NCBI RefSeq assembly: GCF_002100145.1
Contig: NZ_JXQD01000018.1
Span: 310,001 to 374,000 of the forward strand
Source: Vibrio sp. qd031
Lineage (GTDB): Bacteria > Pseudomonadota > Gammaproteobacteria > Enterobacterales > Vibrionaceae
Length of the DNA stretch: 64,000 nucleotides
Direction of reading: 5' to 3'
Shown here: piece after piece, positions 59,901-64,000 of the stretch
How the letters are laid out: each line of letters starts with the position of its first letter
How positions within the stretch are numbered: position 1 is the stretch's first letter
The notes under the pieces: generated by a model
Told to the model about the DNA's origin: nothing
Seen by the model: only the letters and a program-made list of their open reading frames with translations
Databases searched by the model: none
Position numbers and translations under genes: made by a program

Positions 59901-60261
59901 GATTTGAGTACAGTTTGTTGTACAGCTTAACGAGAGAATCTTCGCGTGCTTCTCCTACATAAAACCGCACAATGATTTGCGCTATTCCTTCGTTCGACAT
60001 GGAATAAACGTACTCTACGCCGTCGATTTGACTGACAAGCTTTTCAACCGGCTGCGTAACCTGATTGGCCACCTGTTGGGCACTAAGTCCAGGCGCTTTT
60101 ACAATCACGTCTATCATTGGAACCACAATTTGTGGATCTTCTTCTTTGGGTGTCATGTACAACGAAATTGCACCTATCATTATCGTTAGCGCAATCAGGA
60201 TCGGAGGAAAAAAGCTGTTCATCACTTTCTTCATCCAGCGATCCTTAATTTCAATCGACAT
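56941..60261 (-). CDS. RND efflux pump (hydrophobic/amphiphilic type)
   Basis: A 1106-residue inner-membrane proton-driven exporter with twelve helices and two periplasmic porter loops. It starts with a basic helix preceding LTIMIGAISLYMTPKEEDPQ; the proton-relay helix contains ALILALGLIVDDPIASIDNIERYL, where the Asp pair of RND pumps sits. It is not of the heavy-metal subgroup and lacks the cusA-type Met landmarks. The substrate is unknown, probably a small hydrophobic compound. The ATG at 60261 is preferred to an upstream in-frame start at 60282. It is upstream of and coupled to the adaptor. Confidence 0.9.
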   Translation of the reverse strand: MSIEIKDRWMKKVMNSFFPPILIALTIMIGAISLYMTPKEEDPQIVVPMIDVIVKAPGLSAQQVANQVTQPVEKLVSQIDGVEYVYSMSNEGIAQIIVRFYVGEAREDSLVKLYNKLYSNQDLIPNSVKQWQVMPVEIDDVPIIVTSLYSTGDDSLSQFELKRIADQAIQRLKALSSTNEVKVIGGQSRAIEVTFDSKAMASRQTTVGDIQRALDLTHSKSRIGDLTQHGERFIIESGEYLSSASDLEKLVVNVINGRPVYLQDIATIKDGSVEATSDTWYHRQGDDEPLPAVFISVAKQKGANAVTVADSVLSELKTLSETQFPSSVEYSVIRNYGATASDKVTNLVSSLGVSILTVVVFIGVFLNWRSALVVGIAIPISYGAAIGLDLAFGYSINRVTLFALILALGLIVDDPIASIDNIERYLKRKDLPRGKAIILAMSEIKSALLMSTVAIVIVFTPMFFITGMMGPYMAPLAFNVPISVIFSTLVAFLITPWLAKKILKRAADEGDYHIESTLLYRIYRKLVEPLLNSRAKSWTFLAVVLVLFIGAAILPAMRAVPLKLLPYDNKNEFQLVLNMPETANHVDTSNALRTFSQYLVEQPYVESVSGFSGVASPMDFNGMVRHYFMRSEPYQGELRIVLKPKDERSLQSHEFVTYLRDDLEAIAQQYNANIQLVEVPPGPPVVSTIAAEVYGGSRDTYQDIQAQAIRVANRLQQEQFVSEVDTSIQGDIKTLQFKVDTVKAAQSGVSVADINQTLMAANQGLTIGTLRNERELNPLPVVIQLDKHSRDAKQQLLSLYVRGQAGMTKTEVNGSTQDAPQALVQLSELGEFVERSTDQPIYHKNLQQVVYVYAETIGRVPAEIVADVYADQVRLDDLAQSVSEEIPLSRRSYLNNGSGLPWAVSDSTQVIWGGEGEWQITVAVFRDLGIAYGAALLGVFFIMMVQTGLPAVSGIIMLAIPLTVIGIMPGFWGLNSMASDINGYPNPSLFTATAMIGMIALAGIVVRNSLVLIEFIQQSLKKGMSLNDALIQSGAVRMRPILLTAGTTLLGNIVITLDPIFNGLAWAIIFGITASTIFTLLVIPVVYNLAYKNVQGHGLKTNEEEL

Positions 60262-60598
60262 TTCTTCCTCGCTTGAGCGCAAACAATTGGCTTCTTATTA
60301 GTGAATGTTAGGCATTGTAAGCGATCCCCAAAATAAGTAAAGTCTAATTTAGATTTATCTAATATACATTTGGTTGTTTGACTCTTTCCGCTATTTTAAG
60401 CCTATTAAAGACGGGGTAGATAATTTTGCTTATCTAAGAAATGTCCAAATTGACAAAGTACAAGAGTGGAGGTTGCCCATACGACGAAGAAGAACAATTA
60501 CCATCTCACCTCCATAGATCAAAAAACACTCATAATTATCATTCTCAGCCAAATGGGTATATACCTACTCTTATGTATTCAAAAGCGCGGTAGGCTTT
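60262..60598. promoter_or_regulatory. Divergent control region of RND and MFS genes
   Basis: A 337-bp AT-rich region without genes. An 11-bp near-palindrome TCTAATTTAGA lies at 60343-60353 about 80 bases upstream of the RND start, a candidate operator. No regulator gene is adjacent. Confidence 0.35.
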
Positions 60599-61930
60599 AT
60601 GACGCTCACAGAAATTCTTAAAGTTCGTAATGTCCGCTGCTATCTTATGTTTCGATGTAGCTACTTTGCCCGCTTTTACTACCCTATCTTTACGCTGTTG
60701 TACTTGGATTACGGCTTAACCCTTTCTCAATTTGCCATGCTCAATGTGGTTTGGGCCGCCACCATTGTGATAGCTGAAGTTCCTTCTGGCGCCTTTGCTG
60801 ACACTTTAGGGCGCAAGAAACTCGTAGTGCTTTCGTCGATAATTATGTTTGCTGAAATCGCAATGATTGCTGTCGTGCCTACGGGTAATACGAGCTTGGT
60901 GTTCATGGTGTTTTTGGTCAACCGAGTATTGAGTGGCTTAGCGATGGCACTAGCAAGTGGTGCAGATGAAGCGTTGGCGTACGACACCTTAAAAGAACAA
61001 GGCCAAGAGGACATGTGGCCCCGTGTTTTGCAAATCCAACTTCGAATTGCATCAAGCGTGGGAATTTTTGTCACATTGCTTGGCGCTGCAATGTACGACG
61101 TAAACGTTATGGCCGGTATCTATTCGATGCTTGGGTTAGCTGAGCCAGAAAGCACTAAAGAATTAAAACGAATTCCGGTTTTCGCCACGCTATTTGTCGC
61201 TATGATCGCAATGTATGCCGCAGTTAACATGCAAGAAGAGAAAAAGCCAGTCACACCCGATGGCAATAGAGCAGCAAGTACGATCGCAAGCTTAAAGTTG
61301 ACATTAAACGCGGGGAAGTGGGTACTGTCCACGCCTTATGTACTGTTCATATTGCTGTACTACAGCTTGTTTGAACATACCTCACGCATGTTTCTCACCA
61401 TGAACAGTCAATACTACCGCGCTATTGATATCCCCATTATCTATTTTGGCTTTATTGGGGCTGGTGTCAGTATCCTTCAAATACTCCTTGCGGGGCAAAG
61501 CCGGCGCCTGGCCGAGAGCATTCCACCCAAGCCGTTTATATTTGGAATGGGTTTGGCAACGATAGCGAGCTACTACTGGATCAGTTTAGGGTGGTCAATT
61601 TACGGGGTAATACCGGTACTGCTGCTAATATTTATCATCATGACGATGAACATTTTTATTAGCTATCATCTCAACAAGAAAACCGAGTCTCACAACCGAG
61701 CGACGGTATTAAGCTTTAAGGGATTAATGTTCAACCTTGGTTATGGCTCAATAGGGATTTTGTACGCTTACTACTACAAACTGGTCTCTGGAAATTACTC
61801 TGATCTAGAGCGAGAGCAAGATCTCGCCTTCTTGGCTACGCTGTCCTCATTCTTCTACTACTTTACGTTTTTGTTTATTGTTATTAGTGCCTATTTCTAT
61901 GTTAAGAGTCGCAAACAAGCGATTTTTTGA
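60599..61930 (+). CDS. MFS-family transporter
   Basis: A 443-residue major-facilitator protein with about twelve hydrophobic segments in two halves. The loop between helices 2 and 3 has the family motif GAFADTLGRKK (about residues 68-78), and a central charged loop sits near 185-230. The substrate is unknown; the short N-terminus and helix layout resemble drug or metabolite exporters. The start at 60599 has TAGGC upstream. It is divergent from the RND operon and convergent with the TauE gene. Confidence 0.87.
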   Translation: MTLTEILKVRNVRCYLMFRCSYFARFYYPIFTLLYLDYGLTLSQFAMLNVVWAATIVIAEVPSGAFADTLGRKKLVVLSSIIMFAEIAMIAVVPTGNTSLVFMVFLVNRVLSGLAMALASGADEALAYDTLKEQGQEDMWPRVLQIQLRIASSVGIFVTLLGAAMYDVNVMAGIYSMLGLAEPESTKELKRIPVFATLFVAMIAMYAAVNMQEEKKPVTPDGNRAASTIASLKLTLNAGKWVLSTPYVLFILLYYSLFEHTSRMFLTMNSQYYRAIDIPIIYFGFIGAGVSILQILLAGQSRRLAESIPPKPFIFGMGLATIASYYWISLGWSIYGVIPVLLLIFIIMTMNIFISYHLNKKTESHNRATVLSFKGLMFNLGYGSIGILYAYYYKLVSGNYSDLEREQDLAFLATLSSFFYYFTFLFIVISAYFYVKSRKQAIF

Positions 61931-61974
61931 CGGAGTTGGCTATTCGCTACAGGCCTCTAATTTAGGTCAGTTTG

Positions 61975-62742
61975 TTATCCATAAGTGTGATAGAAAAAGT
62001 AGATGGTAATAGAACTGCTCATAACAATGACAAACGTTCTGAGGTGCTGTTGAGATATTTTCATTGAGAAGTTTGCCGAAAAATACCCGCCGAGCAGGGT
62101 GCCAATTAGGACCGCACTGCCCTCAAGCCAAGCGATAGAATCATTTAAAACAAACCAAACAATCGCGGCAACTGATACGGAAGAAGACACCAGTAACTTC
62201 ATACCATTCATCACATGGATATTAGAATGGCCCGCTAATGTCAGGTAACTCAACACGACAATTCCTAAGCCGGCATTAAAGAAGCCACCATAAATTGAGA
62301 TGCTCAAAAGCAGCAAGAATAAAAAGACTGCCGTCAATTGATTACCGTATTTACTGTTATTGGAATGCAAACGCAGTAATGCGTTAGCTCTAGCCCCAAA
62401 GATAAACAGCACTGTTGCAAAAAGTAACAACCACGGAATCGCAACTTCAAAAGAGGACTCCGGTGTTTTCAGCAGTAAATAAGCGCCTATCGAGCCCCCA
62501 ATAATACTCAACAACACGGTAAATGTGGCTTCTTTCTTGTGTTCAATCAGTCTTTTTCTAAACGCGTATGCGCCACTCAGGTAGCCAGCGCAAGAAGAAA
62601 ACGTATTGGTTGCATTCGCTATTAATGGTGGCACTCCAGCAAACACCAAAGCCGGAAATGTGACAAAGCTGCCGCCACCCGCAACAGAGTTTAGTACTCC
62701 ACCGACAAGCCCCGCCAAAAACAGTAAAAGGTAATCGACCAT
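61975..62742 (-). CDS. TauE/SafE-family sulfite/anion exporter
   Basis: A 255-residue inner-membrane permease with eight or so hydrophobic segments in two repeats. The opening AGLVGGVLNSVAGGGSFVTFPALVFAG is the family hallmark, and the second repeat holds GFFNAGLGIVVL. Members move sulfite, sulfoacetate or similar organosulfur anions. The ATG at 62742 is chosen over a TTG at 62775, because the second helix then follows a normal start; its ribosome site is weak. It is monocistronic. Confidence 0.88.
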   Translation of the reverse strand: MVDYLLLFLAGLVGGVLNSVAGGGSFVTFPALVFAGVPPLIANATNTFSSCAGYLSGAYAFRKRLIEHKKEATFTVLLSIIGGSIGAYLLLKTPESSFEVAIPWLLLFATVLFIFGARANALLRLHSNNSKYGNQLTAVFLFLLLLSISIYGGFFNAGLGIVVLSYLTLAGHSNIHVMNGMKLLVSSSVSVAAIVWFVLNDSIAWLEGSAVLIGTLLGGYFSANFSMKISQQHLRTFVIVMSSSITIYFFYHTYG

Positions 62743-62854
62743 AAGTAATAATAACCGGTAGTAACCAAACGCCAAACGCGTTTTTAAGTATGCCCACGGC
62801 GATAACCGTGATGCTCATTGTTCATGAAAGATGACCGGAAAGAATAAGCCACTG

Positions 62855-63276
62855 CTATGCGCCAAGGTCACTAGCTAACGCCAACACCGAAGTTTTATTT
62901 CTAAAATCAGGTATCGAAATATCGTGTTGAGTCCGATCCCCAACGAGCACTAACTTCACACCTAATTGCGCGCACGCCTTTACGTCCCACTCGCCATCAC
63001 CAAAATGACAAATGGGTTGCTCTTACATCCTGTCGCCAGTTGAGCGGCTGTTTTCATGATCTCGGTCCGGCAATAGTGATCATTTGATGAAGCGATTGCA
63101 ATGTTAGTTGTATCAAATCTCGCAGACTCAAGTTTTAGCATAGCGGTTTCTAACCAGCAATCGGTGGCAAATGAAATGAATATGTCGTGACGACTTTGCA
63201 GCATCTCATCATCAGCATTAATCACAAGGCTCCGTTTACCATGCAAAGAAATAATAAATCCTTCCGATTTAGGATG
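62855..63276 (-). pseudogene. Frameshifted and truncated HAD-family phosphatase gene
   Basis: The N-terminal part reads HPKSEGFIISLHGKRSLVINADDEML in one frame (63276 down to about 63008), and the C-terminal part continues in another frame as HFGDGEWDVKACAQLGVKLVLVGD up to a stop at 62855-62857. GDGEWD is the HAD motif that closes the active site. A one-base loss at about 63001-63008 separates the halves, and an in-frame TAG at 63277-63279 plus absence of the DxDGT start show the N-terminus is also gone. The interval 63280-63521 contains nothing else supported. Confidence 0.75.
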
Positions 63277-63521
63277 CTATGGAATGGTGGCACGTGTTTG
63301 AAATCGACGTAGCCAACGACTTAAGCTTTACAATCACGATGATCAATCAATGGTCAGACAGTGCGCCAGAAAGTGGCTCTTTCGACAATGGTGGCGATGA
63401 CAGTGAGCCAGAGCCAATGTCGATCCAACGTAAAGGCTCCATTACCAAACGCATGATAGAGACTAAATAGTACGCTGAATAAACACTAGTAGGGTTGACA
63501 TCCAATTGGATGTGAGTAATG

Positions 63522-63551
63522 AAGAGCCCTGCTAATTGCAGGGCTCTTTTG
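63522..63551. terminator. Terminator downstream of xylH
   Basis: A perfect 11-bp stem AAGAGCCCTGC (63522-63532) / GCAGGGCTCTT (63538-63548) with TTTT on the plus strand and AAAA-free minus side. It lies 30 bases after the xylH stop on the minus strand. Confidence 0.75.
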
Positions 63552-63580
63552 GGTTGGTTCAAGGTTTATCCAAGTCCCCT

Positions 63581-64000
63581 TTACCGTCTTTGTTTAGTCG
63601 CACTGTCCATCCATACTGCGAGAAGCAATATCGAGCCTTTAACGATGTATTGCCAAAAGGTTGGTACATCCATCATGCTCATCCCATTATCAAGTGATGC
63701 CATAATAAACGCGCCTACAACCGCACCAATAACAGTACCAACACCACCAGCCATACTGGTGCCACCAATCACACAGGCTGCGATGGCATCAAGCTCGGCA
63801 ATATTACCTGCTGAAGGTGAACCTGCACCTAGGCGTGAGCTCAGAATCAGCGCGGCAACCGCCACCAAAAAGCCGTTCATGGCGTAGACTGACATCTTGG
63901 TTTTTTCGACGTCAATGCCCGACAGTCTAGCGGCATCGATGTTGCCACCAATGGCGTATATGCGTCGACCAAATCGAGTTTTACTGGCGATAATGGTTCC
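63581..64000 (-). CDS. xylH: Xylose ABC transporter permease, C-terminal part (cut by window)
   Basis: The C-terminal 139 residues of a D-xylose importer permease. The sequence runs ...[22 protein letters not shown]... and ends [38 protein letters not shown], which follows E. coli XylH nearly residue by residue. [19 protein letters not shown] is the family's conserved periplasmic/EAA-like region. The 5' end, and the expected xylF and xylG genes, lie beyond the right edge on the same strand. It provides monosaccharide uptake, complementing the oligosaccharide importer at 25-30 kb. Confidence 0.93.
   Translation of the reverse strand, partial: GTIIASKTRFGRRIYAIGGNIDAARLSGIDVEKTKMSVYAMNGFLVAVAALILSSRLGAGSPSAGNIAELDAIAACVIGGTSMAGGVGTVIGAVVGAFIMASLDNGMSMMDVPTFWQYIVKGSILLLAVWMDSATKQRR

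Noticed and set aside
63279..63470. 63-codon plus-strand frame near xylH
   Set aside because: Low-complexity acidic product, no ribosome site, and it overlaps the truncated start of the HAD pseudogene.

Overview
The window looks like part of a Vibrio (Vibrionaceae) genome, probably a secondary chromosome. Protein similarity to known Vibrio and enteric families (LamB, GroESL, XylA, Tal, Tkt, XylH, CusBA), the moderate base composition and the accessory metabolic content suggest this. No rRNA, tRNA or CRISPR array was seen. Both edges cut genes: a LamB-type porin on the left and a XylH-type xylose permease on the right.

Layout. 0-9 kb: maltoporin-like porin, glutathione S-transferase, EamA exporter, a secreted fibro-slime/PEP-CTERM protein, a short-chain dehydrogenase, an AEC carrier, and an AraC regulator divergent from a GH3 beta-glucosidase. 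9-16 kb: a decayed DUF1566 gene, then a heat-shock block (second groES-groEL pair, two Hsp20 chaperones, an unknown 120-residue protein) followed by a complete insertion sequence with a 16-bp target duplication. 16-22.8 kb: regulator/target pairs (membrane AraC with DUF4386, LysR with an alkyl sulfatase, TetR with a small membrane protein that has two operator-like palindromes).

22.8-38.8 kb is a xylan and xylo-oligosaccharide utilisation locus: a lipoprotein GH10 xylanase with two CBM9 modules, a sugar ABC importer with two tandem ATPase genes, and the divergent series xylA, two GH43 glycosidases, transaldolase and transketolase. Together these would cut xylan outside the inner membrane, import the oligosaccharides, hydrolyse them in the cytoplasm, isomerise xylose and feed the pentose phosphate pathway. 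No xylulokinase is visible. A second, partly decayed pentosan locus at 49.3-55.3 kb holds a fucose/arabinose-type isomerase, aldose epimerase, another GH43 and a beheaded copy of the binding-protein gene. XylH at the right edge is a third sugar-uptake element.

39.2-46.7 kb is a copper/silver efflux operon behind a MerR-type promoter with a 19-bp spacer: a small Cys/His-rich secreted protein, CusC-, CusB- and CusA-like subunits and a Met/His-rich cupredoxin. The CusB protein carries two CusF-like domains fused at its C-terminus. The remainder holds an S41 peptidase, a pseudouridine synthase, a two-gene RND efflux operon, an MFS transporter, a TauE/SafE permease and a frameshifted HAD phosphatase.

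No clearly new multi-gene system is visible. The best leads are the heat-shock block and its possible shared regulation, the complete IS with repeated end motifs, the CusB-CusF-CusF fusion, the two-ATPase importer operon and the structured repeat between xylA and the next gene.
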